NCBI RefSeq assembly: GCF_040807025.1
Contig: NC_090942.1
Span: 198,456,247 to 198,520,246, forward strand
Length of the DNA stretch: 64,000 nt
Direction of reading: 5' to 3'
Source of the DNA: Struthio camelus
Lineage: Eukaryota; Chordata; Aves; Struthioniformes; Struthionidae
Position 1 is the stretch's first letter. Every line of letters starts with the position of its first letter. The translations under genes were made by a program, and so were the position numbers. The notes under the pieces were generated by a model. The model had not been told where the DNA came from. It saw nothing but the letters and a program-made list of their open reading frames with translations, and searched no databases. This document shows positions 1 through 11,893 of this stretch, piece after piece.

Positions 1-1074
1 GCTGCCTATATCATCTGGGCTCTATTCCAATGGAAAACACCTGCACAGCTGTACTTAAGTCATCTTTTCTAGCTCAGTAATAACAGGACTTCCTTTGCAT
101 TTGGATAATAAGGATATTTTTGGTGCTCTTGGAATAACAAATACTTAGTTTATCCTAAAAATACCATGTGGAAATACCAAAGCCATTAGTGTTTACATAT
201 GCTTGACATTTAAACATCAAGATTACATATTTACCAAAAGCCCCCCCTTTTTTTTTTTAATGTCATTTTAATATATTTTCACAGTTGGGAAAGAGGACAG
301 TTGTGCCTACCATTGAAAAATCAAGTTTTGCATAAAACAAGCCTGAACCTGAAATGCAGTGATGCATTCTAGAAAGATTATTTTTCCATCAATATTCCCA
401 GCTATTGCTCCACAACAGTCAGAGTAGTCTACTTCCAAAACCAAAAATAAATTGAAAAGCCTTGGACAAAGAGGCAGAATTAAAGAACTAATTACCAACA
501 TTTGGACAGCTTTTAATGAAGTAGGAAGGTGATTCACTGCATATAGGGAAAAACAAAAAAAAAGACTGGGCAGCTTCCTTCAGATACTTGAAGGAAGACA
601 TTTGTACCAGCTTTCCAAAATCAGCTCACATCATTGTCTCCTTAGCATCCTGTAAAATATTTTGGAAGGATATCATCATGTATTTCTTGTTAAAAAATAC
701 CAAACCACTAAAATGTGATCTCACATATATGTATAGGTATGTATATGTAGGTATATATGCATTTGTATATAATAGGTACATGTGTTTGGACTTTGAAAAG
801 TCAAAGGTTAGAAAAAAATGTCTACTTGATAGCAGTATGACTCCCACAAAGAATGCAGGAGCAGCAAAAAGTAAGTACAAAATGTGCCCAAGCAAAACAC
901 AAATCTCCGTAGAACAAGTTCCTGTGGTGCCTATAACACGAAAGCTTAGAATATATGGCCAAGAATTCAAGATTTGAAAAAGGCTTGTGTCTTTTAGATA
1001 AAGAACGCCTTTAGGAAATCCTCCTATTTTTGTGTTTAAGGGGATTTCTCACTGCACAGATCTGCAGTTTTCAC
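1..1074. other. Intergenic, no gene seen
   Basis: AT-rich unique sequence with a C7-T11 run near 241-259 and a TATG/TATA-rich run at 722-775. The overlapping 129- and 114-codon frames at 588-977 have no recognisable domain and are interrupted-looking low-complexity translations. I do not call them genes. Confidence 0.7.
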
Positions 1075-1240
1075 CACAAATGGAAGAGATGTTTGAGGGA
1101 AAATTATCCCATGCTTGTCATGCATGGTTTTCTGGTCCCTTCCTTTGAGGCATCTAGGACTAGATTACAGCATGGGATCTGGACAACGTTGAACTTGGTT
1201 CCTTTCCAACCTGGCAGTTCCTAGGCTCTGGCAGCTCTTT
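1075..1240 (+). mobile_element. Ancient CR1-type LINE 3' end
   Basis: A plus-strand remnant of the old CR1 3' UTR. It has AAAATTATCCCATGCTTGTC, then CCTTCCTTTGAGGCATCTAGG, then GCATGGGATCTGGACAACG and TCCAACCTGGCAGTTCCTAG. These correspond in order to the terminus of old amniote CR1 (…CCTTCCTCTGAGGCATC…GGATACTGGGCTAGATGG…GGCAGTTCTTATG). The call is short and diverged, but collinear. Confidence 0.6.
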
Positions 1241-2190
1241 ATTCCCCCTCTTAGTCTGTGTAACTGGTGCTTACAGTAGCATTGTTCAAGAGAGTATTTC
1301 TTTCTGAAAAATTAGCCAGCTCTTCATGTTGAATCTGTTACATTGTCAGTATCACCTCCAGTAGGTGAAAGAAAAATTATCTGAATATAACAGCTAGGGA
1401 GGCCACAAGATTAACTGCTACAAAATATACTCCTATAAATATATTATTTTCAAATGCACAACATATCAGGGCTATTAATTTATTTAAAAAAATAGAATGA
1501 AGGGGAAGCACACCTTATTTTTTCTCCATAGCATGAAATGCATGGTGCTGAGACTAGGATTCTTTTTTTCCTGATTGATACTCTCTCTCATGTCTTGTAA
1601 GGTCTTATACTGCTGCCAGCCATGAAAGCAGTCACTGGCAAAACTGCAAGGACTGTTAAGCTTCATTTCCTCTCATTGCCAAGAGCACAGTTTGGTGTAT
1701 ATTTGTTATGTTGGGTACTTCAGGTTTGCTACTAGAGCCGGTTGAGTTGGGGTTCTGCTTCAGTTTGCTTCTTAACTTTTTGCTTTTCAGTTTTTAACAT
1801 CACACTCGTTTGATTTACTGTAAACAAATGAACACAGACACATACATGTTGCTAAAGAACAGACATTTATCCTACAGTAACGAATTTTCTTCAGATGTTT
1901 TGCCCACATGCATGCAAGACTAGAACCTTCTGAAGAGCATCTCCTGATGTCCACCCTCCAAAGGCAAGCTGCATATGTAGACATCAGGTTGACGGAAGGC
2001 TGCTTGAAAATATGCCCTTTCTTCTTGGCCAAAGCCATATTTTAACTTAAACCTCCTTATGAGGGTGTCTTCTATTGTATGGTGACTTGCTGAACTGTTC
2101 ATATTAACTTTCTACCTTTCATTAAACTGGAAGATAAAATTTGTAGTTCTATAGCAATAGAAGTTATTATATTAATAAATTAATATAAAT
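1241..2190. other. Intergenic, no gene seen
   Basis: Unique AT-rich sequence between the old CR1 tail and the larger CR1 copy. No exon-like or repeat structure recognised. Confidence 0.65.
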
Positions 2191-3943
2191 AGAATCAAAG
2201 AATGGCTAAGGTTGGAAGGGACCTCTGGAGATCATCTAGTCCAATCCCCCCTGCTCAAGCAGGGTCCTCTAGACCATGCTGCACAGGATCGTGTCCAGGC
2301 AGGTTTTGAATATCTCCAGGGAAGGAGACTCCACTACCTCTCTGGGAAACCTCTTCCAGTACTCCGTCACCCTCACAGCAAAGAAGTTTCTCCTCATGTT
2401 CAGATAAAACTTTCTATGTTTCAGTTTGTGCCTGTCACTGGGCACCATGGGGAAGAGTCTGGCCCCATCCTCTTGACACCTTCCCTTCAGATACTTGTAT
2501 ACACTGATCAGATCCCCTCTCAGCCTTCTCTTCTCCAGGCTGAACAGGCCCAGCTCTCACAGCTTTTCCTCAGAGGAGAGATGCTCCAGTCCCCTCAGCC
2601 TCTTTGTAGCCCTCCGCTGGACTCTCTCCAGTAGCGCCATGTCTCTCTCATACTGGGGAGCCCAGGGCTGGACACAGGACTCCAGGTGAGGCCTCCCCAG
2701 GGCTCAGGAGAGGGGCAGGATCACCTCCCTCCACCTGCTGGCAACACTCTTGCCTCATGCACCCCCAGCATACCATTGGCCTTCTTGGCCACAAAGGCAC
2801 ACTGCTGCCTCATGCTTTACTTGTTCTCCACCAGCACTCCCAGGTCCTTCTCTGCAGAGCTGCTTTCCAGCAGGTCAACCCCCAGCCTGTCCTGCTGGCA
2901 TGGGCTTATTCCTCCCCAGGTGCAGAACCCTGCACTTGCCTTTGTTGAATGTCAGGAGGTTCCTCTCTGCCCAGCTCTCCAGCCTGTCCAGGTCCCTCTG
3001 AATGGCAGCACAGCCTTCTGGTGTGTTAGCCACTCCCCCCAGTTTCATGTCATCAGCAAACTTGCTGAGGGTGCACTCTGTCCCTTCCTCCAGGTCATCG
3101 ATGAATTCATGGAACAAGACTGGACCCAGGACTGAGTGCTAGGGGACACTGCTAGATATAGGCCTCCAACTAGACTCTGCAATGCTGATCACGACCCTCT
3201 GAGCTCGGCCATCCAGCCAGTTCTCAAGCCACCTCACCGTCCACTCGTCTAGCCCACACTTCCTGAGCTTGCCTAGGAGGATGTGATGGGAGACAGTGTC
3301 AAAAGCCTTGCAGAAGTCCAGGGAGACAGCACCCACTGCTCTCCCCTCATCTACCACGCCAGTCATTCCATCACAGAAGGCTATCAGGTTGGTCAGGCAT
3401 GATTTCCCCTCAGTGAATCCATGCTGACTACTCCTGATCACCCCCTTGCCCTCCACATGCTTAGTGAGGACCTCCAGGAGGAGCTGTTCCATCACCTTTC
3501 CAGGGATGACAGGTTCACCTCCTTGCTCTTCTTGAAGACTGCAGTGACATTGGCTCTCTTCCAGTCCTCAGGCACCTCTCCTGTTCTCCAGGACCTTTCC
3601 AAGGGGAAAGTCCTGGGGAGTGGCCTAGCAACAACATCCACCACCTCCCTCAGCACTCCTGGGTGCATCCCATCAGGGCCCATGCATTTATGGATGTCAA
3701 GTTTGGACAAATCTCTAACCCGGTCCTCCTCCACCAAGGGAGGGTCTTCCTTTCTTCAGCCTTCCCCTCTTGTCCCCAGGGTCAGGCATTCCTGAGGGCT
3801 GCCCTTCGCAGTGAAGACTGAACCAAAGAAGGCATTCAGCAACTCTGCCTTCTCTGTATCCTTCGTCACCAGGGCACCCACCCCATTCAGCAGCGGGCCC
3901 ACGTTTTCCCTAGTCTCCCTTTTGCTATTGATATACTTGAATA
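2191..3943 (-). mobile_element. CR1 LINE, 5'-truncated, decayed reverse transcriptase
   Basis: A 1.75 kb CR1 non-LTR retrotransposon on the minus strand. Its 3' end is at about 2191, where the plus strand starts AGAATCAAAGAATGGCTAAG, the reverse of the CR1 terminus. Going upstream on the minus strand, the ORF2 remnants are the C-terminal region, motif [10 protein letters not shown] near 3040-3070, motif A SLDFCKAFDTVSHH near 3290-3330, the MGPDGMHPGVLREV block near 3650-3690, and an N-terminal RT piece with [23 protein letters not shown] near 3820-3900. The endonuclease is missing, as is usual for 5'-truncated insertions. There are nonsense codons at 3139-3141 (a glutamine codon of the VPQGS block became TAG) and 3756-3758, and a frame change near 3493. 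The copy is dead. The left edge is clear; the right edge fades into AT-rich DNA near 3943-4000. Confidence 0.95.
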
Positions 3944-6900
3944 TATAGTATTCCACTATATATATCCCCTCTTGTCCACTATAGTCCAAACTGCTGCGTC
4001 TGTTCACTGCATCTGTTAGCTGCGCTAATATTAATCAAACTTTGTTTCACTGATAGCAATGTGTTAACTTTTTAATATATAAATAAGCAGTTCATGTTTC
4101 AGCAGTCTGCAGAAAAGCACAAGCTGGTAGTTGTTGGTGTCTGTCTTCAGCGCTCTCTTGGATCTTTCTTCATTGACTTAGGCTTGGAGTGCATAGACGT
4201 CCTAGTTAAGTGTCTTTAGTCAGATTGCATAAAGCTGAGCTTTCATCCTTCTATATGTAATATAAAGAGGCCGTGCACTCAGATCTAACTCTCTTCTGTT
4301 CTTCTTATCTAAGTGATACACACTAAAGAGGTGGTGTCTGCGTAGAGGTGGTACAGAAAACACAATGCAAAGGGTTTCATTGAGTTGAACGTTCTTTAAA
4401 ATTGTGCTCAATATCAATCTGAATACATCATTTATTTCAATATATCTTTTTCTTTAAATCATTTAATAAAAGCTTTTGTACATACAATTGAAATTTAGTT
4501 TAATTTGAAGATCAACCTTAGCAGAATCAAATGTACATTTCTGCAATCTGCTTGCTTCTGTTTACACAAGAAAAATACTTTTTCTACTGTGGTATTAGAG
4601 GTACAAAAGCTGGTAACAAGCTCCATAATATCTGGGGAGCTTTTTAAAGTGAGATAGCTACTTTTCAAAGATAAAACACTGCACCTTTTTCTAAGACAAG
4701 ACTTCTGAAGCAGGCTCACACATTCCACTGAACCTCAACACATGCTATTCCGCATACAGACGTCTTTCTTTGCCTGCTATGATTTCCTGGAAAATCAAAA
4801 ATTTTTTTAAAAGGTGCCTAAACCATCCTACAGTTCTTTTGCTTGTCAGTTGACCACTGTAAATTGTCCTTAAATTAACACCTGAGGCCATAAGCTTGAA
4901 GGCATACAAGGCCTGTTGTTTCTCATTTTAAGGATATATCATAAACATTTTTAATACACTGTGAAAGAAGCATAATTAGTAGTTAGGTACTTATTTCTCT
5001 TCATCATTATCTCCATTTACGTTACTCTTTAAGAACTTTAAGATGTCTACCAGGAAATCTTCCCCTAGCGTACAATGGTTATTTTTGATAGTCACATGCA
5101 ATTTTAGAATCTTTCAGCAATAATCTCCTGATAATTCTAGAATTCCTTTAGTAGATAAGGAAAAGTAATTGAATAATTTTGCCACAGATCTTTCAAAGTC
5201 AAAGATGAGCTGCCTACTGGAGGTTTTGATGATGGGAGACAGGCAATTGGGTGGAAGTAAATATTCATTCTCTTCCTCCAGCTTCACTGTTGACTTAAGA
5301 TACTCATACAATGGAGCATTTCCCTTTCAGCTATTTATTAAAAAGCTATGAAAAGCATTTTGAAATGTAATGGTCTGAGGAATCACTGACCACAAAAGGA
5401 AGTATGCCTTTTTCAATGAACCCTTTAATTGCTTTCTCAGTTGAAAAAATAACTAATGTATTTTGGCAATAACTCTAGTTTTCACTGTATTTTTCACTGT
5501 ATTATTTTAAATATGGATGAATCTTAGAATTAAATATTATTTAATTTCCTGTCATGATCAAGTGATAGCTATATGAAGACCTACAGATAGTCTAGACATT
5601 GGGTACTCTACAATATGCTTTTCTTGCTTCTGTGTCAGCCACGATGGTGTTTTTGTTTTTAGTAGCTTCAAATTTTTTAGCAGGAAAATAAAGAAAAGGT
5701 TTCAAAAGTTTCGTTTCTAGAAGTACAATTATTTTTCTAATCTGCCCTATTTACAATGTCTTCCATCTAATAGTCCAGCTATCTGTATTGGCTAATTCAA
5801 AATCATATTGTCACTCATACCATCATTTGCAAAGCATCTTTTTAGAAACAAGGGAGTATCTTTTCTTACAGATGAAATGTAATCACTGAAGACATTATCA
5901 TGGTCACAATCCACACAGGGATATAAATCAATGAACCAAGCATACAGGACCAATATTTGGGCACAAAGTTGGATGGTGATCAACTGTATCAGTTTTGCAC
6001 CTCTGAATACTGAGTCAATAAGCTCCAAATATAGTGTCCCACGCTGTTGGTATTTACTCCCTGATGATATATGTAATTAATCTTCTTTAGATATTGAAAG
6101 TCTGAGTACACAGATAATGCTATCTTGCAGATAATGCAATTCTTTTAGGTAGATTTCAGCTTTGCTGGAAATTCATTCCCGTGCACCGTTTTGCATTTCA
6201 TAGGGAGTAGAACATATATCCATATAGAGACTGAGAAATTTAGGATTGTCTCTTTCTGCATGTGCCATGTACTTGTAAATCTTAACATCTGAGATCAAGT
6301 ATATATGACTTGATTTCAACCAAGGCAGCTGAGAAGATGAAACAGATGAAACAGCAAACAGAACTCCCTCCAGAGGAGTTGTTACTCACACTGCTTCTCT
6401 CAGTCATTCCCAGATCTTTGTCTTCTTCTGACCAGTCTCTTCGTCTTCACACTGCAGACTTCCAGCAGAATCTTATTGAGTCCCTCACATTATTTGAGAG
6501 TGTTTTCCCCTGAGGTGTCTGTTGTGCTTCAGTCCTTGTCGCTATGCTAAGCTCCAAGGGAGCACTTTTGTCTTCGAAGTTCTACTGCAGGGCTTAGAGG
6601 CTTTCCCTCTCTAGAGCTTTGGCACGAAGAATAATCCTCCAGCCACTGCAGAGCAGCTCAGAACAGCTCATCGTTCTCTTTTCACACAGCCACTAAGTTT
6701 GCATGAAAATTTCCACAGAGCTCTGGTGAGGGGGTCTATCTGGGAGTGCTCAGGGGCCTGCCAGAAAGACCCGCCATGTTATCATATTTAAAAACTTTTT
6801 TTGTACCTTGAACCCACCTTGCAATGAAATATATAGTGTTCATTTGTGGCAAGTATTTGTTGGCTAAAAGAAAACATTTCCAGAAGTCTTCTTCCCCTGA

Positions 6901-9900
6901 GTAAAAGTTCCTTACAGATGTTCATAACACGTTCAATGGGAAAATGATCAAACACATAACTCTTCCTATTGATGTGCAATTCATTCAAGTCTAAACACAG
7001 CTCAAGGAGAAAAGCATTTTTTGAGATTTTTAGCTAGCTTTTGTTAAGGCCCTAGGTTTCTTTCAGCTGAATTCTACACTGAAAACAAGACTTAATGAAT
7101 TTATTGTTTATCAGCACTCTTCAGGTGTTGAACTGAGTCAAACTACCTTTTATTCAGGCAACCAATGAAGTGATGACTCAGAAAAAGGAAGAAGTAATCA
7201 CCCTCAGGAATACCTCAAAAAATAAAGGACAGCCTTAAAAGAAGGGATATGTCGTCATCCAACACCTCTGCACAATATATTCTATACAGCTCTAAGCAAA
7301 GGCCTGGCTGGATGAAAGCAACATCCCAACTGACATTAAGAGAGGGATTCATAAAGAGTAACACTTTCTTAGGGAGGCTGGTCATGGGACCGTTCACAGA
7401 GGTGACGTTAGACTCCTGTTCTGGTGCATCAGTCTCTCTGAGGAAGGTTTTGCCCTTGTAACTTTGCTGACGCTTAGTCTACTTTGCGTGCGTGGAGCAC
7501 ATGCTCCAGGAATAGGATACATGAAGCCAGTCACTGGAAAGGAGCCACTGTTTTCTGGAGTACTTGGATTTTTAAGATATTTCTTTGCTATTAATTTTTA
7601 GTGAAGAGTCTAAGAGCCCTAATCTGGAATCTACTGTACTAGGAAACACACCTGCATAAGAGAACAGGGATAGCACGATGCAGATGAACTCTTCTGGAAG
7701 AGCAGAGTCCTCATGACATTTCGAAGGCCTTTATTACTATCACCTTTACTTCTGTCATGGTTTACCCACTTTCTGAACCATTTCACAGCACAGTACTGGA
7801 TCTATCTTGACTTATTAAGCAGCAGAGGTTCAATGACTTGATTGAGCACTATTTCTGAAAGCAGCCCACAGTCACTGTGTGGAGGTGTCACAACTCCATT
7901 CAGATGGCTTGGAACACAGGCTCAGGGCTAAAATCAGTACAAAAATATTTTCTATAAGTGTTATGGTTTTATCTAAGCTTCTGGAAGAAAGAACATTGCA
8001 TTGAGGTTGTAGAAGAGCATAAATGTTAAATAATGGCAATAATCATCGGTTTCGGATGGACTTGCAGTGGTCTTTCAGCATTCAGAGTGCTGTGTTCAGT
8101 TTCAGAGCTAAGAGAAAAAATGGAGTGACACCGAGTGCCTAAATTTGCACAAAATCCCAGCACAGTTTGGCTCAACCCAGCACAGCTGTCAGATGGGACA
8201 TGCCCTCTGCTGGGAGAAGGGAGACAGATACTGCAAACTAAATAGGACCTTGGGAAAGGGGGTTGCACAGCACAGGACCCAAGTCAGAATGCAATGGCTT
8301 TCAGGGGCTCAAAATAAGCCAGCTTCACCCCAACATTTATAAAACTTTTTAATATATCTGTAACCCTACATTGGTAAAAAACACTTTAAAAGTCTTAATT
8401 CCACTGAAGGGCAGAAATGCTATTGCTGTAGATGACCTGTAAAAATCTCAGAAACGTGGTGAATTAGTATTAACTGTCATAATGAGGCTTAGATAGCTGA
8501 GAAATGTACAAAATCATCCAGATGTTAGTGAACACTGCATTCTGTTAGAACTTGCTTAAAAATTCTAAGCCTAAATGAAATGACATAAATCAAAACAAAT
8601 AGGAAACAGCTTCACCTCTTAAGCATCACATGCATCACAATAAAAACGCTGTTTTAACTGGGGACACTGGAAAATATTTGAAAAATAAAATAATATAATA
8701 ACAAGAACCTCCATGTATAGTACCATATGGATTTTCTCATACCTAATGCTAGCTGAGACGAACTCAGAGAGAGAAGAATCTGCATATATCACAGTGGCCA
8801 TTTAATCTGCTGTGTGCTGGAAAATGGGGTCTGCCTTTTTCACAGGGATCATGGCAGATAAATTACAATTTATTTTTAAAAAGCTGATAGACTGCACAAT
8901 GCCTTGTTGTGCTTAAGGACTCTTTTAGGGAAAGTAGGGGGCTATATCTGTGCTAAGCCAAAGTTCCACTCTGATTGCAAGGATGGCTCTTTTTCAGTGG
9001 ACGATCCATGCATCAACACACTACGATGCAAGCCAGACACCTCTATGCAACAGTTACACTTAAGGGGAGAGTAAGGGGAAAAAAATAAAAGGGAGGGTTT
9101 CCTTTAACAAAATCAACCTGTCATTCTTTTTACACATTTAAGTGACTTTTTTTATGAACACCCACAAGCCAGCTGCTACGGAGACACATGCAGAATGAAC
9201 ATGCTTCACACAGGCATAGAGCAGCCGCAGATTGGCCAACAGTGAAGGCAGAAATGACTGCTCCACGCCTTGGAGAACTGGAGCATTTTTACTGAGCGCA
9301 ATCCTGCAGTTTCTCACTTCAAGTAGACAGTGATGAAAATCCCTCCAGATTTCAGCCACGCTGAAGCCCATACAGGGAAAGAGGGAAATAATCCTTCCAT
9401 TTTGACTGTTGGTTTTTCCACTTCAAAACCCACTAAAAGACTCTAAAACAACCACTTCTGGGCTACACAGAAAGGTCATTTCTTCTTGGTGATATTTTAA
9501 AGATCCCAAATACAGAGGGCCTGAACTGCACTCACAGGCACTGGCAGACACTGGAAGCAAGTCCACTGAAGCCTCCTTTTTGCCCCTTCGTGCTAGGAAG
9601 CAGTCACTCACTCCAGCAGTAGTCTTGACCTTAGAGCAGCATTTTTGTGGCTTATCCCAAACATATTTGTGATACTTGAATTATCAGGAGTCTTCAACCA
9701 CTTCCTATTAAAAAAAAAAGTAGAAGAGAGGTTCGTTGCCAATGTGACCAATAATGTGGATATTAATGGTGCCTTTACCCCTCCTCTTATCCTGGAAGAC
9801 TTTGCACACACTTTACCACCTCGGCTGACAACATCTTTTGCAGGACAGTTGTGTCACATTAAGAACTGTTAAACTACCACACAGGCAGCCAGACAGTGGA

Positions 9901-11480
9901 GTTTGCTTTTGGGAGTAGATGGCCAGCACTACAGAGAAGGCTTGAGGCTGCTGAGCCATGCCTGCCTTGGATTATGCCTGCATGTTGTTTCCTGCACTGG
10001 CTGCAAACAAGAGAGAAACTGTCAGGCTGAAGCTCAAAGATGTACAGAGCAGTTTCAACAGCCCAAACTCCCTTAAATGACAACTGCCAGGAACATGTTT
10101 AGCTACAGCTACTTTGAGGAAAGGGCCTAAAGGTTTTGGCATATTGCTTGAGACTTTCTGACAAGCGGGAAGAGGAGGGATAGAGGCCTTGCTGGTTCTG
10201 TGCAGGTGTATGAATGTCGATGAGAATAGTGCATGCCAATCAACCAGAAGGGAAACTATGGGTTATGGATCTGGGGAATCTGTGGCGCTTGCACTGTTTG
10301 ATTTTCCCTATCTGATTGACCACTGTAAATTTTCAGTACAGGTCTTAGTGCATGATCTGTTTGAAAACCCAAGCCCACAGGCCTTGGCTGGGTCCTTATC
10401 TATTCATGCCTGGTGTCGGGTATGTCAGAGGTAGTCTCCCAGTTGGCAAACCAAAGCTTGTCTCTAAATAAGAGTGTGGCTGTATTGTCCCTAAAGCACA
10501 GTCAAACAGATGGGATGAAAGTGCAAAATGCAGAGTCTGAAACCATCTGAAACCATCATGAAAACGTCAAGATGTTTACACCATTTTGAATGGTGTGAAC
10601 ACAGCAAGGAGCACTAAAAGGGAGCAGAAGCTCTGACTGGGCCTGTGACTGATCTGAGGCCACAGGAGAAACCTTTTCTCCTTGAGGTGATTTGGATCTG
10701 GAGCATCACTGTCACAGTCCAGTATCTGGGTGCAAGGAGGGAGATATTTCCCCTCTCAGGCAGGAAGGATCTGTGGCTGAGTCTCAAAGTGTCTAGGTGG
10801 CTGTAATCCTGGTGCTGGTGATCCCTGTGGCTACAGTGTTTGAAGCGGGGAAGTCAGGAGGCCAGGAGCAGATTTGAAGCATGCCGTCCAGCAGCCCTGG
10901 TTGCCTGTTCAGACTGTCCACTGCACATCCCTGCCCATTCATATTACCGTCCTTGTAGCAGCCAGATTCATTTTAGTCACCTCAAGACTGTACACAAGTC
11001 TCTCAGGCTTCACCAGAAATGGTGGATCAGGGAGCATATCCCCATGCTCTCAAGATTTGGTGTGCACCCCATTCAGTCCTGCCCTCCAAACCCATTTCCT
11101 TCTCTCTTCTCTCAAGGACTACTCACGTTTCTAAGCTACTCTCCCATGCTCCAGAGAGGCCTCCGCAAGCTCCTTGAACATCTTCTCTGTTCTCTTTACA
11201 ATCAAATCAGGTAGGAGTTGGCAGTGGTTGATGCAAGTGGTGTCCTTGTAGATCAGAGTAGAAGGTACCTCATTCAGTTTTCACAATACCAAAAAACTCT
11301 TAGTCTGGATGCATCCTCTCTAGAGTCTTTTTCTACTTTTAGGAAGCCTGGACACAGTAAGTTCTTTTCTACTTTTCCTTAAATATTTATTGGTGTGCAG
11401 GAGTATTTAATCTTCCCGGTTCCCAGCATTATCAAATGCACTGCATGCTGCTTGTCTGAGCATGCATGACTCATATGAGT
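3944..11480. other. Intergenic, no gene seen
   Basis: About 7.5 kb of AT-rich sequence without recognised repeats. All open frames are under 85 codons. No family motif, RNA gene or CpG island was found. The overlapping opposite-strand frames at 9608-9872 show no known domain. Confidence 0.65.
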
Positions 11481-11893
11481 CTGGCAGAGGGTCACTAAGT
11501 CATTCAGGGAGCTAAAGCTCAGGACATACAAGGAGAGGCTGAAAGAGCTGGGTTGTTTCAGCCTTAAGAAGAGAAGGCTAAGGGGAGACCTTAATACTGT
11601 CTATAACTACCTAGAAGAGAAGGTAGAGAAGACAGAGCCAGATTCTTTTAGGAGGCAGACAGTGGTGAGACAAAAGGCAACAGGCACAAGGGAAATCCCA
11701 ATTAGATATTAGGAAAAAAATTTGCTCCTTGAGAATGGTTAAAATTGGCACAGGTTGCCCAGAGAGGATGTGAAATCTCCTTCTTTGGAGATGTTCAAAA
11801 CATGACTGGACAAAGTCCCGAGCAACCTGTTCTAGTTGGACATGCTTTGGGTTGGTGACTAGGTGACCCCCTTCCAATTTAAATTATTTTGTG
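11481..11893 (+). mobile_element. CR1 LINE 3' fragment
   Basis: About 0.4 kb of CR1 on the plus strand. It covers the end of ORF2 (the GAGAGGCTGAAAGAGCTGG block corresponding to RLRELGLF, and the GTTGCCCAGAGAGG block) and the 3' tail. It is heavily diverged and its 3' end lacks a clean terminal repeat. No open frame survives, so it is older than the copies at 38 and 42 kb. Confidence 0.88.

Noticed and set aside
588..977. 129-codon plus frame near the left edge
   Set aside because: It includes a translated TATG/TATA-rich repeat, and the opposite strand is also open; no domain.
2212..3795. Plus-strand open frames of 124-149 codons over the first CR1
   Set aside because: They are antisense translations of a minus-strand CR1; the minus strand carries the recognisable RT motifs.
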